Shown here in pieces: positions 53,667-62,712 of a DNA stretch of 64,000 nt. Numbering within the stretch: position 1 is the first letter of the stretch; the number at the start of each line of letters is the position of its first letter. The translations under genes and the position numbers were made by a program. The stretch comes from JdFR-22 sp964534325. Its GTDB lineage: Archaea > Halobacteriota > Archaeoglobi > Archaeoglobales > Archaeoglobaceae. Location: positions 14,930 to 78,929 of the forward strand of contig CAZHOR010000013.1 in the NCBI GenBank assembly GCA_964534325.1, written 5' to 3'. A model generated the notes under the pieces. It ran no database searches and was not told the DNA's origin. It worked only from the letters and a program-made list of their open reading frames with translations.

Positions 53667-55175
53667 TTAGGCACATAAACCTAGTTTGTCTAGGATCTCG
53701 TTTTGTTTTGCTGTTAGTTCGGAGGTGATGATTTCGCCATTGCTTAGTTCTGTTCTCTTTATCTTTTCTAGCTCTAGGAGCATTCCGTCTACAGTATATT
53801 TCTCGTTGAGTTTGTTCTCACTCATCAACTTCATTAGGCGGGTTCTGATGATGGTTGCTAGGAAGCATATGAATACCAGCCCTCTCAGGGTGCCATCCTT
53901 TTTGACGTTCATGGGAGCTGTTTCGATATCGTTCTTCAGTGTATCGAACACTTTCTCCACCACGTCCTTGCTCTTGTAGAGGGATAGGCATTCGTTCCAG
54001 CTAAAATTCCCCTTGTATAGTAGGACGAATTTACCCATCCTGTTGACTCTTTGGGCAACTGCCTTCTTTCTTACTTTGACTTCAAACCTCCTGTCTACTA
54101 CTTTCCATTGGATGTAGGGGTAGTAGTTGCGTGCGATCTCTCTCACCACCTCTCCAGCTTTCCTCTTCCTTAGCTTGGTCTCTCTTAACTTGTTCACTAC
54201 GGCGTGCAGCCCCTTGTAGAAGGAGTCTCTTTCTTCTTGCTCTCTCCGGGGGTTGTAGTAGCAGTAACCGTTTAATCCTTGGATGGTGACTGGTTTCACG
54301 AATAAGGTCTCCTTGTTGTACATCTGCATGAGGTTGGGGTCGCCTATCTCCTTGTGTATTGAGGTGACGAGCTGCTTGACCTCCTTGACAGTGAGGGGAG
54401 CAGCGATGATAAACGAGGTCTCGGGTATTGATAGTTCTTCGATGTTGGTGCTGCTGTAGAAACCCCGGTCCATGATCAGGACGAACTCATCTATCCCTAA
54501 GGCCTTAATCTTTTTTACAGTGTTCTTTAGGGTGGTCACATCCCGTATGCTCCCCGGGTAGACGTCATACATGACGGGGATTCCCTTCTCCTTATCCACC
54601 ACCAGTGAGAGGTTGACCTGAGGCAGCTTATCCCTATCCCTGTTATACCCGTACTCCATCAGCTTCATCTTGGAGTAGGATGAAAGAGAAGTTATGTCAT
54701 AGAGTAGGGTGGATGAGGTGTCCAGCTTGTTCACCATCTCAGCAGAGAACCTGTGGGTGTCGCACCCACCCAGTTTATCCAGGTACTTGCTGAGGGATTG
54801 GGAGGATATGGCTGCATCCCACTCAGAGAGGATGGTTCCTTCACACCAACTAGATACATGGTATAAGGGTAGGGGTCTTACCACCCGATTGATGGCCAAC
54901 AAAAGAGCGGTCTTAGCATCTTTCTTAGACAAGATTTTGTGAAGAAATTCTTCCAGCTTGAGCTCCTCCACAACGTGCAGGAGAGGAATGAACTCACCAT
55001 AAGATAAAACTGTCCTAGGATCCCTTGATCTCACTCTCTTGGGTTTTCCATCCACGTTCTTTCCCAGGTACTTGCTCTTCTGCCTGGTCTTCTTGGTCTC
55101 TGGATCGTAGTAGGGTGTAATCTCATAAAAATACTCTTTACCATTTATCACCTTCTTACGAATAAACCGTTTCAT
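53667..55175 (-). CDS. IS1634/IS4-like DDE transposase
   Basis: This 502-residue transposase carries LYDITSLSSYS near 156 (first Asp), DRGFYSSTNIEEL near 235 (second Asp), and a C-terminal YKSKDVVEKVFDTLKNDI region with the Y..R/K..E-type third acid. I set the start at the ATG at 55175 (MKRFIRKKV), leaving a 44-codon non-coding extension. The ATG lies just after a 14-bp palindrome and a TATA box, so the message is probably leaderless. Terminal inverted repeats could not be fixed by eye. The frame is intact. Confidence 0.85.
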   Translation of the reverse strand: MKRFIRKKVINGKEYFYEITPYYDPETKKTRQKSKYLGKNVDGKPKRVRSRDPRTVLSYGEFIPLLHVVEELKLEEFLHKILSKKDAKTALLLAINRVVRPLPLYHVSSWCEGTILSEWDAAISSQSLSKYLDKLGGCDTHRFSAEMVNKLDTSSTLLYDITSLSSYSKMKLMEYGYNRDRDKLPQVNLSLVVDKEKGIPVMYDVYPGSIRDVTTLKNTVKKIKALGIDEFVLIMDRGFYSSTNIEELSIPETSFIIAAPLTVKEVKQLVTSIHKEIGDPNLMQMYNKETLFVKPVTIQGLNGYCYYNPRREQEERDSFYKGLHAVVNKLRETKLRKRKAGEVVREIARNYYPYIQWKVVDRRFEVKVRKKAVAQRVNRMGKFVLLYKGNFSWNECLSLYKSKDVVEKVFDTLKNDIETAPMNVKKDGTLRGLVFICFLATIIRTRLMKLMSENKLNEKYTVDGMLLELEKIKRTELSNGEIITSELTAKQNEILDKLGLCA

Positions 55176-55176
55176 A

Positions 55177-55190
55177 TGCCTAATTAGGCA
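55177..55190. promoter_or_regulatory. 14-bp palindrome at the transposase start
   Basis: TGCCTAATTAGGCA is a perfect palindrome one base upstream of the transposase ATG and downstream of a TATA-like CTATAAATAA on the minus strand. It lies on the expected transcription start, so it could be an operator for self-repression. Confidence 0.5.
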
Positions 55191-55437
55191 ACTAATATTA
55201 TTTATAGTTTCCGGTGAATAGAGCGATAAGAACGACACTACAAACCAACAAGAAATACATAGGTGCTTACAACAACAATACGGAACTAAACAATAAACTC
55301 TTAACACTTAACCCAACCAACACAGAAATCCTATCATACCAAACAATAGTATGCCTAAAAACAATGGGAAGTCAGGTTAATTATATTGGAATTAAATTTC
55401 TAACTACAGTTAATACTTCAAAGATTAACTAAGTTAT

Positions 55438-56355
55438 CTATGGATATCTCATTGGATAGTTAACGACCCTACAACTCCAACGAAGATCGCAAATATCACA
55501 AGTTTCCTCGTCTGGTGGTTCTTGAGGAGCATTCCAATTACTCTGATTTATACATTGTTCTATCTCTGTGACAGTACTGGAAAAATTATGCATTGCATGT
55601 TGAATCTGGTCTAAGTAATACTGAACCCTAAAGTCTATCTCAAGAGTTGCTTCTGTTGGCCTAACTTCCGGTTCTGGATCTGTGTTTAATTGGTTCAAGA
55701 AATATAAAACCCCTTTTAGAGGATAACGTCCATGCACTCTTCTGTAAAGTTCTGCATATACCAACATTTGAAATATATACCTATCTAATTTTGGTCCTAT
55801 AGGAGATACTGCACCTTTATAATCCCAAATCTCTACAGGATCATAATCCTCAGGGGTTAACCCAGAGGAAACGTTTCTAAGTAAATCAACTTTACCATGC
55901 ATTATATAATCCCCTTGATCGGATTCAAGTGTGCATTCTGTATCTTCGACGTATGGATATAGAATTGGTCCTTCAATTCTATTAAATATCTTTAAGACTT
56001 TCAATGCTGAGCTCCTAACAGCGTCCCCTACAGCTCGTATACCTCTCGCTCTCAAATTATTCTCTACTTGGTTAAAGTAATGTTCAACATCACTATCATC
56101 TGGGGGCTGGTGTGCTCTTTGGGAGCCTAGTAATCCTTTGTATTGCATATGTAGCTTATCGAGTACTTGATGAATCACAATACCATACCAAAGTTGAGCG
56201 ACATGTGCTGGTTGGTATTTTCTCACAGCAAAGAAGCCATATTGCCTTCTACATATTTGGAATGATAAAATATCTGAAGTAATACTATACCTCTCTTTAA
56301 CTCTTCGCGATTGCCTTGAGGGCACACTTAAGTTAGAGTAGTGTCTCCACGACAT
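55438..56355 (-). CDS. PD-(D/E)XK nuclease with Fe-S cysteines (Cas4/AddB-like)
   Basis: This is a 305-residue nuclease. The core motif is HGKVDLL followed by EIWDYKG, giving the D...(E/D)xK catalytic pattern near 155-190. One cysteine near residue 34 (FQICRRQYG) and three at the end (C-x2-C-x5-C in CDICDLRWSC) match the Fe-S staple of Cas4, AddB and Dna2. GGTAGGTG precedes the ATG, and the helicase stop is eight bases upstream. It is the nuclease half of a two-gene helicase-nuclease unit for repair or defence. No cas1/cas2 or CRISPR array is near. Confidence 0.87.
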   Translation of the reverse strand: MSWRHYSNLSVPSRQSRRVKERYSITSDILSFQICRRQYGFFAVRKYQPAHVAQLWYGIVIHQVLDKLHMQYKGLLGSQRAHQPPDDSDVEHYFNQVENNLRARGIRAVGDAVRSSALKVLKIFNRIEGPILYPYVEDTECTLESDQGDYIMHGKVDLLRNVSSGLTPEDYDPVEIWDYKGAVSPIGPKLDRYIFQMLVYAELYRRVHGRYPLKGVLYFLNQLNTDPEPEVRPTEATLEIDFRVQYYLDQIQHAMHNFSSTVTEIEQCINQSNWNAPQEPPDEETCDICDLRWSCRVVNYPMRYP

Positions 56356-56363
56356 TTTTACAC

Positions 56364-58604
56364 CTACCTTAACCGAGTTAGTCGGTTTTTAAATGAATTT
56401 GCGATCCTGTTTATAAATCCTGTTCCACTACCGGTCAATTGAGAATCTGATCCAAGATGAATCAATGCGTATTCTGGTCTTGAATAAGCCACATAAAAGA
56501 ATCTAACTAAATCCTGAACTTGCCTCTGTTCAGGAGTAAAGTTGGTCTGCCTTGGGACAGTTCTAAACTGTGAGAGAGCATCTTCCAATAAGATTGTTGA
56601 GCTGACTTGTTCATTTAATGATAAACGGTATACAAAAACAAAAGGGAATTCTAACCCTTTTGCTTGATGGATGGTCATAATCGGCAATCTATTAGGTGGA
56701 GTAATAATTTCTTCATCTTCGGGATCATTAAGTCCTTCTGAAGCTAAAAGTCCAACAAAAGAATAGTAAAAAGTTCTTCTCCAGTTAAAACTTATCTCTC
56801 CAGGATTAGTACTGCTAGTTTTCAAGTCTCCTCTGGTTGAACCTACTCGATTTAAATAAGGTGTAGAGGAATACCTATCGAAAAGATTTGTTAACTTTCC
56901 AAGACGGTAGCTCATTTCTGGGTCATCAAGCCAAGAGAGAAATGGTTCGTGAGAAAGTATACGGTAAAATATACTCTGAACAGTTGCATTTAGATAGTTA
57001 TTAGTACCCAAAGAACTTATCTGATTCACAGATTCATTAACGTAATTAGCCAAATCTGTACTAGCTAATCTTTGATATTCATTCACCCATCCTCTAACTG
57101 TTTCTCTTATCGTATTTCTACTATTTCTACGACCAATTGTCTCCAACGCTGCTAAGTTAGGGTCTACAATCGATACAAAAGCACCTAAAGCAGCCCTGAC
57201 TTCCTGTTGAGACAAAAAAGTCCTTGAACGAGGATTATATGGTTGTATATCTCTTTCTCTAAGAGCATTGGCGAAATGGAGAGCCCAATAGCTAGTCTCT
57301 CTTACACTTTTCATAAGCAAAACACATTGGCTAGCATCTTCAATTATCCCATTATCCAAAAGTCCTCTAACAAATTCTGCAAAATTTGTTGCTACTTCTG
57401 GTAAGTTTTGACCCCTCATATAAGCAACAGCAGGATAAGCTCCGGAGATGCCACTACGAGGATCTAAACTTGGCTTTCCTGCTACTCTGGCTCCTGGCAA
57501 ATTCATTTCGTCAATTGATTGAATATAAGAATCGTAATAACGTACAATCTCTGAATGAGATCTGTAGTTGGCATTTAAAAACCTTAAAGTAACTTGCGAT
57601 GGGTTACTCCACTCTCTGTTACATGCTTGGTCAAAGGTAACCATACAATCAACAGTACCACCTCTAAACCTATATAGAGCCTGATCATCGTCGCCTACAA
57701 CACAAAGATTGTGAGTGTACTTTGTCAATTCGAAGTATATTCTCTCTTGTATAGGATTAGTATCTTGGTATTCATCAACCATGACATAATTTATGCCGGG
57801 ATGTCTGTTACTACCGTCACCTTCCAAAAACCATTCTCCCAAATCTGTGTTAAGAAAATGTAGGAACTTTTGTTGTAAATGAGCGAAATCGCATCTCCTA
57901 TGGTTCTCAAGGTTTTGTTGGTACTCTTCATATGCTTCAGTTAATAATTGCCATGGCTCTTGGTTATTGCGCATAGTGTCAAGTTCGATTAAATCCTCAA
58001 CTATTCTATTAAATAAACTAACAGCAGCCCTTGCTCGTTTCCATCTAGTTGGAGGGTAATTTCTGTTAGACCAACCACTAGTCCCAAAGATTGGATCATA
58101 TCCTTCAACTAAATAATGAAAATTTTGCCAGAGAGGTAGAAATCTGTCAGAACTATCTCTTACCAAAGAAGTATGCTCATAAATGAATAGATACTGTTCA
58201 ATATCATCCAACAACCTATAATTCTCATAATTTGGGTACCGGTACTCTAACATTATGTCACTACATAAGCTATGAAGGGTTCCTATACGCAAACCGTGAA
58301 TATCTATTTGTTGTCTTAAATCTGGGTACCTGTTAAAGATTTCATTCGCATAATCAGAAATCCTATCAAACAAATTTTTTGCTGCTTTTTCTGTAAATGT
58401 AGTAATTAATATTGACTTTGGGTTTACATTATCAACAAAAATCAATTTTAGTGTTCTTACTACAAGGACTTCAGTTTTACCAGAACCTGGACCTGCAACT
58501 ACCCATAGCGGGCCAGCAGTATGATTTATGACATTCCTCTGCTCATCATCAATTGGATGACCTAAGAGATATTCAATAATATCAAAGAATTCATCTAATT
58601 CCAT
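56364..58604 (-). CDS. UvrD/Rep-type SF1 DNA helicase
   Basis: This is a 746-residue superfamily 1A helicase. The Q-motif/DDEQRNVI is followed by motif I GPGSGKTEV near 40, motif II VMVDEYQDTNP near 275, motif III VVGDDDQALYRFRGG, motif V TIHQAKGLEFPFVFVYRL, and motif VI FFYVAYSRPEYAL. GGGGA lies seven bases before the ATG at 58604. It is paired with a Cas4-like nuclease. Together they resemble a two-subunit AddAB-type end-processing machine, or the effector pair of a defence system. Confidence 0.92.
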   Translation of the reverse strand: MELDEFFDIIEYLLGHPIDDEQRNVINHTAGPLWVVAGPGSGKTEVLVVRTLKLIFVDNVNPKSILITTFTEKAAKNLFDRISDYANEIFNRYPDLRQQIDIHGLRIGTLHSLCSDIMLEYRYPNYENYRLLDDIEQYLFIYEHTSLVRDSSDRFLPLWQNFHYLVEGYDPIFGTSGWSNRNYPPTRWKRARAAVSLFNRIVEDLIELDTMRNNQEPWQLLTEAYEEYQQNLENHRRCDFAHLQQKFLHFLNTDLGEWFLEGDGSNRHPGINYVMVDEYQDTNPIQERIYFELTKYTHNLCVVGDDDQALYRFRGGTVDCMVTFDQACNREWSNPSQVTLRFLNANYRSHSEIVRYYDSYIQSIDEMNLPGARVAGKPSLDPRSGISGAYPAVAYMRGQNLPEVATNFAEFVRGLLDNGIIEDASQCVLLMKSVRETSYWALHFANALRERDIQPYNPRSRTFLSQQEVRAALGAFVSIVDPNLAALETIGRRNSRNTIRETVRGWVNEYQRLASTDLANYVNESVNQISSLGTNNYLNATVQSIFYRILSHEPFLSWLDDPEMSYRLGKLTNLFDRYSSTPYLNRVGSTRGDLKTSSTNPGEISFNWRRTFYYSFVGLLASEGLNDPEDEEIITPPNRLPIMTIHQAKGLEFPFVFVYRLSLNEQVSSTILLEDALSQFRTVPRQTNFTPEQRQVQDLVRFFYVAYSRPEYALIHLGSDSQLTGSGTGFINRIANSFKNRLTRLR

Positions 58605-58801
58605 CGGCAATCCCCAACCTCTAGCAAAGTTCTATTTGTTTTTTATCATGTTATTTAAAAAGATACTTAAAAATTACTATTAAATATCCAATGACTTTTT
58701 GAGATATATAAGACAAACTCTATGACAGTCAAGAACAATAGAAAATATCGTAAGAAATTTTTTTAATGGTTAGATAAAGAGATATTAGGGTTCTTACACA
58801 A

Positions 58802-59282
58802 CTAGCTTTCAGCTAGCCTCTGTAACATCTTCTTTTCTCTCTCACTAAGTGATACAGTTGCCCCTATCAAAAGGACATTAAGAGCGTGTATTTATAGACA
58901 GATCTCTTAGTATATCTGTGCAATTCTTTCAAACCTATTGATTTTCCTACTTTGAGGACATCTTCGATGAATGGTCTTATGTATTTGAATTTCTTCCACT
59001 TCTTCAGTAGGGACATTAACTTAGTTTTCAGCCTCTTAAACCTCTTTTTCTCTTTTTCCAGGAACTCCCTTAGATCTTCTCTAGACTTGAGTTCCTCGAT
59101 AACGTATTTATGGTAGCGGAGAAGAACATGGAAGTGAGAACAATCTTAAGAATAATTATAGAGTCTAGTCTCTTATGTCTGGCTATTATCTTTCTAGTCT
59201 CCCTGGAATCAAAAAGGCTAAGTATATTAGACAACAACTCCCATCTGAAGTCTCTTTGGTCCACAGCTAAAGGGATTTCCAT
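58802..59282 (-). pseudogene. Decayed transposase
   Basis: This is a transposase relic in at least three frames. It starts MEIPLAVDQRDFRWELLSNI, shifts frame near 59130 into EELKSREDLREFLEKEKK, and shifts again near 58890 into VLLIGATVSLSEREKKMLQ. It ends AES with TAG at 58802. These segments recall transposases common in Methanosarcina-type genomes, but I cannot fix the IS family. It is not functional. Confidence 0.55.
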
Positions 59283-59832
59283 TTAGCACCAGAGGAGGCT
59301 CACGCCTCCTCCCATATATTATTTTCGGTTTTCTAATCTTGATTTGCTTTGCGAGACAACAAAAATAAGTCCTATTACCACGGAAGATTGTTAAGCTAGT
59401 TGTTAGTGTTATAGAGTTATTAGAACAGGTATTCTAGCAGTGAGTTGGTAAGCACCCTAAAATTAGGTTAGTGTCCCTAATCCTAAAGAAGTTGACTTCG
59501 ATATAAACGGCTATTGGATTAAGAGGAAATTATGGTCTGATAAAAGAAACCTAATAGAGTTGATTGAGCAAAACTTTAACCAAATATCATCTTGATTAAG
59601 CTTTTTAATCTATTTTTTTTATCTTAATTAGTATTAATATTACCTTTGTTAAGTTCTCTCCTCCAATAAAATCGATAACTTTTTCCGAAGCTTTTATCAC
59701 TACTCGGTACCTAGTTTCGAGGCTCATCTTATGTTAATATCTTTCGTTTGTGATGAAAATGGATTATGTAAAGGACTTTAGATTTCACAAATATGAAAAT
59801 ATTTAAATACTTCCAAATACGGTAATACACGT
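59283..59832. other. Intergenic region with one unidentified frame remnant
   Basis: This 550-base stretch has no intact gene. A plus-strand open frame at 59467-59595 (FDINGYWIKRKLWSDKRNL, then IELIEQNF) looks like the tail of a lost protein. It has no start codon or ribosome site, and I cannot name it. The right end carries the promoter of the preQ0 operon. Confidence 0.35.
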
Positions 59833-59847
59833 ATGAATACTTCCAAA
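59797..59847 (+). promoter_or_regulatory. Promoter of preQ0 operon with direct repeat AATACTTCCAAA
   Basis: A TATA-like AATATTTAAATA (about 59797-59808) lies about 25-30 bases before the ATG at 59833. No ribosome site is visible, so the first gene is probably leaderless. The 12-mer AATACTTCCAAA occurs at 59806-59817 and again at 59836-59847, 30 bases apart, one copy inside the gene. The spacing puts both on the same helix face around the start, as expected for a self-repressor site. Confidence 0.45.
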
Positions 59848-60162
59848 AACAAGAGGAAGTTGACCCTAACCATTGACGAAGAAGTAGTAGATAAAGCCAA
59901 GAAAGAGGCTGAAGAAAGAAACACCAAGCTTTCTAACTCCGTCCAGAGGTTTTTGCAGTTCTTTGGGGAACCCTGGATTTACTGTTTTAAATGTGGGAAA
60001 AAGTTCGAGGTGGAGAGCGCTGAGGTCTGTCCAAGGTGTGATTGGCTCAAGTGTCCTGACTGCGGCACGTGTAGGTGTGGTCTGAGCGAGGAGACAGCTG
60101 AAGTCGCCTTCCACATGAGAAAAATATACGAAGAGCTTTTGGGTGGCAGGTTGAAGTTTTAG
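59833..60162 (+). CDS. Ribbon-helix-helix protein with zinc ribbon (putative operon regulator)
   Basis: This is a 109-residue protein. Residues 1-45 (KRKLTLTIDEEVVDKAKKEA and NTKLSNSVQRFL) resemble an archaeal RHH DNA-binding domain. Residues 50-88 hold three Cys pairs (CFKCG, CPRC, CPDC) plus CRC, a rubredoxin- or zinc-ribbon-like metal site. It is the first gene of the preQ0 cluster, nine bases before the cyclohydrolase. I infer a regulator, perhaps metal- or preQ0-sensing. The direct repeat at its start supports autoregulation. Confidence 0.65.
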   Translation: MNTSKNKRKLTLTIDEEVVDKAKKEAEERNTKLSNSVQRFLQFFGEPWIYCFKCGKKFEVESAEVCPRCDWLKCPDCGTCRCGLSEETAEVAFHMRKIYEELLGGRLKF

Positions 60163-60171
60163 GGGATATGC

Positions 60172-60936
60172 ATGTCAGATGTCCAGAATCAAAAGCCAGA
60201 AAACGAAATCGAACTGAGAAAAGTAGGTGTAACCGGGCTGAGGAAGTATCTGACCATCAAAAGGCCTGGAAGGACTTATACCATGATCTCCTCTATCAAC
60301 TGTTACATCAAATTGGCCTCTGAATTCAGAGGAGCCCACATGAGTAGGTTCGGCGAGTGCGTTGAGGAATCACCTTCTGAGACATCCTCCGTAGAAGATT
60401 TTGCCGAAAGTCTGTCAAAGATCATCAAAGAGAAGCATGGCTCCCATGCCTGTGTGGAGGTATCCGGAGAGATACCTTTCCGTAGGAACAGGCCTAATGG
60501 GGGTGAGGAAGAAGGAATTGCGCAAATTCGTGGTGAATACTCCACCGAGAAAGGTAAGAAGAGGGTCGGTATCTCACTCAACGGTGCTTTGGCCTGCCCG
60601 TGCGGAAAGGAGATGTGTAACGGTGTGACCCACAACCAGAGGAGCAATTTAACTGTGAGTTTGGACGTCTCCGAAGAACCGGTAGAGATGTTCGATGTGA
60701 TAGATATCTGCATGCAGAGCTTTAGCTCCCCCGTCTTTACGACCTTGAAAAGGCCAGAAGAGAAGCAAGTTATAGAGAAGATGCATGAAAACCCGAAGTT
60801 CGTTGAAGATGTGGTACGTGATTGTGTTCAGATTTTGAAGGAGAACTTTCCAGGCAGAAAATGCAAGGTGGAGTGCACGAGTTTTGAATCGATTCACGAT
60901 CACAATGCGTTCTCAGAATGGAGTGGAAAATTGTAG
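60172..60936 (+). CDS. mptA: GTP cyclohydrolase (FolE2/MptA, COG1469 family)
   Basis: This enzyme opens the ring of GTP as the first step to pterins and preQ0. The 254 residues have SEFRGAHMSRFGE near 44, ALACPCGKEMCNGVTHNQRS near 142, and a C-terminal His-rich segment ESIHDHNAFSEW. They fit the FolE2/MptA metal site (Cys and His ligands). AGGGGAT precedes the ATG. MptA gives a cyclic phosphate for methanopterin and FolE2 gives dihydroneopterin triphosphate; the sequence does not decide which product is formed. The operon points to preQ0. Confidence 0.9.
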   Translation: MSDVQNQKPENEIELRKVGVTGLRKYLTIKRPGRTYTMISSINCYIKLASEFRGAHMSRFGECVEESPSETSSVEDFAESLSKIIKEKHGSHACVEVSGEIPFRRNRPNGGEEEGIAQIRGEYSTEKGKKRVGISLNGALACPCGKEMCNGVTHNQRSNLTVSLDVSEEPVEMFDVIDICMQSFSSPVFTTLKRPEEKQVIEKMHENPKFVEDVVRDCVQILKENFPGRKCKVECTSFESIHDHNAFSEWSGKL

Positions 60937-60944
60937 GTGATAAG

Positions 60945-61301
60945 ATGTATAGATTAAGGGTGAAATCTCAATTTGATGCAGCTCACAAACTTGGAGGAAA
61001 TGCAGGGAAGTGCTCCCGCTTACACGGGCACACCTGGACAGTAGAAGTCTTCGTCTCCGGAAAAGAACTGAATCAAGACGGCATGCTGATAGATTTCAGG
61101 GAGTTGAAAGCCAAACTGGGTGAATTGGTCAAGGAGTTCGATCACTCTTACCTAAACGAGTTCGAAGAGATAGGAACTCCCACTTCAGAGAACATAGCCA
61201 GATACATCTACAACAAACTGAAAGGCTCTTGGCAGGGAGTTGATTTGGAGAAAGTTAGGATTTGGGAAGGAGAAAAGAGTTGGTGTGAATACTATGAATA
61301 A
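60945..61301 (+). CDS. queD: QueD: 6-carboxytetrahydropterin synthase
   Basis: This converts dihydroneopterin triphosphate to 6-carboxytetrahydropterin in the preQ0 pathway. The 118 residues show zinc histidines in DAAHK and LHGH. The catalytic cysteine pattern C-x3-HGH (CSRLHGH) separates QueD from PTPS-III, which has a glutamate there. The ATG at 60945 has AGGTGAT just upstream. It overlaps queC by eight bases. Confidence 0.92.
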   Translation: MYRLRVKSQFDAAHKLGGNAGKCSRLHGHTWTVEVFVSGKELNQDGMLIDFRELKAKLGELVKEFDHSYLNEFEEIGTPTSENIARYIYNKLKGSWQGVDLEKVRIWEGEKSWCEYYE

Positions 61302-62043
61302 GATAGGAGTTGTTTTGCTCAGCGGAGGTTTGGATAGCACGACGACAGCTGCAATAGCAAAAGATGAGGGTTACGATGTCCACGCAATAACTTTCAGATA
61401 CGCAGAAACAATCAAAAAGGAGGTAGAATGTGCCAAGAAAGTGGTCCAAGAGATGGATCTGAGTCACAAGGTCATAGATATACCTTACCAGGAGATAGCT
61501 TGGTATTCAGCCCTCACGAACCCAACAATCGATTTACCCGAAACAAGAGACGAGGAAGAGATTACCGAAGGAGGCATACCTTCAAGTTACGTCCCTATGA
61601 GGAACACCGCTTTCATTACACTGGCCATAGCCTATCTAGAGTCAGAGGTTTTGAAGAGGATTGAAAAAGACGGAGTGGACCCTAATGATGTCAAGGCCAG
61701 GGTTTTCATAGCAGCCAACGCCTTAGACTACTCAGGATACCCGGATTGCAGGCCGGAATACTACGAGAAGATCAACGATTTGATACAGTCAGCAAGCAAG
61801 GCAGGAACCCAATACAACTTAGACATGAAGGTCGAAACACCTTTACTCTACCTCAAGAAGAAGGACATAGCGGAGAAGGGAGTTGAATTGGGAGCACCAT
61901 TAGAGTGGACTTGGAGTTGTTACAGAGAAGATGAAGTCCCCTGTATGGAATGTGATGCCTGTACCCTTAGAGAGAAAGGATTAAGCGAGGCCGGGTTGAA
62001 TGACCCACTGATTGAGAGGTTGAAAGAGGAGGAGAAGATTTGA
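61294..62043 (+). CDS. queC: QueC: 7-cyano-7-deazaguanine (preQ0) synthase
   Basis: This ATP- and ammonia-dependent enzyme turns 7-carboxy-7-deazaguanine into preQ0. The 249 residues have the PP-loop SGGLDSTT near 10. The zinc site C-x7-C-x2-C-x2-C (YREDEVPCMECDAC) lies near 210-224. A central insertion of about 30 residues at about 125-155 (VLKRIEKDGVDPND) is longer than I expect for bacterial QueC. The start is the ATG at 61294, overlapping queD. Its TGA overlaps the TTG start of queE. Confidence 0.92.
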   Translation: MNKIGVVLLSGGLDSTTTAAIAKDEGYDVHAITFRYAETIKKEVECAKKVVQEMDLSHKVIDIPYQEIAWYSALTNPTIDLPETRDEEEITEGGIPSSYVPMRNTAFITLAIAYLESEVLKRIEKDGVDPNDVKARVFIAANALDYSGYPDCRPEYYEKINDLIQSASKAGTQYNLDMKVETPLLYLKKKDIAEKGVELGAPLEWTWSCYREDEVPCMECDACTLREKGLSEAGLNDPLIERLKEEEKI

Positions 62044-62684
62044 AAGTATCCGAAATATTCCATTCGATAGAAGGGGAAGGAATAGCAATTGGTAAACCTG
62101 AAGTCTTTGTCAGATTATCTGGATGTAACTTAAGGTGCAGGTGGTGTGACACCAAATACACATGGGAAGACGGAGAAGAAATGAGTGTTGACCAAGTAAT
62201 TGATAAGATTAAGTCTTATCCTTGCGCTAATGTCTCAATAACGGGTGGAGAGCCACTTTTACAAAAAGAAGAGCTTTTAAAGTTGTTAAAGTCTTTAAAG
62301 GAGTCCGGGTATTGGATTCAACTCAACACGAATGGAACCATTTTCGACTCCAAACTCTTCGAAAATATAGACCTCATCACGATGGATTGTAAATGTCCCT
62401 CTTCCGGGGAAGAAAGTGATATGGAGGTAATCAAGAAGACGATTTCGGCTTTCGAACCTAAAACCCAGATTAAATTTGTTGTATCGGATGAAAAAGATTA
62501 CAGATATGCAAAGGACACTATCTCGGCAGTTTTAGGTAACTTCAATCATGTAGTCTTCCAACCTGAATGGGATAGCAGAGGTTTTGTGAATAGACTAATT
62601 GAATTGATTAAGCGGGATAAATTGGATGTAAGGGTTTTATTGCAGTTACATAAAGTGATATGGGGGGATAAAAGAGGAATATAA
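62040..62684 (+). CDS. queE: QueE: 7-carboxy-7-deazaguanine synthase (radical SAM)
   Basis: This radical SAM enzyme rearranges carboxytetrahydropterin to 7-carboxy-7-deazaguanine. The 214 residues have FHSIEGEG near 7 and the CxxxCxxC cluster site SGCNLRCRWCD near 28-37. The TGGEP motif lies near 70, followed by KFVVSDEKD. The start is a TTG overlapping the queC stop by four bases (TTGA). It completes the pathway from GTP to preQ0 in this operon. Confidence 0.92.
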   Translation: MKVSEIFHSIEGEGIAIGKPEVFVRLSGCNLRCRWCDTKYTWEDGEEMSVDQVIDKIKSYPCANVSITGGEPLLQKEELLKLLKSLKESGYWIQLNTNGTIFDSKLFENIDLITMDCKCPSSGEESDMEVIKKTISAFEPKTQIKFVVSDEKDYRYAKDTISAVLGNFNHVVFQPEWDSRGFVNRLIELIKRDKLDVRVLLQLHKVIWGDKRGI

Positions 62685-62712
62685 GATTATAACAGTTGAA
62701 AGAGATGGTATC

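Larger units (their letters stand above)
53667..55207 (-). mobile_element. Insertion sequence (IS1634/IS4-like), ends not determined
   Basis: This is the minimal extent of the element: the intact transposase gene, the palindrome TGCCTAATTAGGCA (55177-55190) and the TATA-like region (55192-55207). I could not find matching terminal inverted repeats or a target duplication by reading, so the true ends may lie outside these limits. Confidence 0.6.

Noticed and set aside
55214..55432. Plus-strand open frame of 72 codons beside the IS
   Set aside because: No ribosome site, biased low-complexity composition (Asn/Thr-rich) and no recognisable family; it lies where the IS flank may run.
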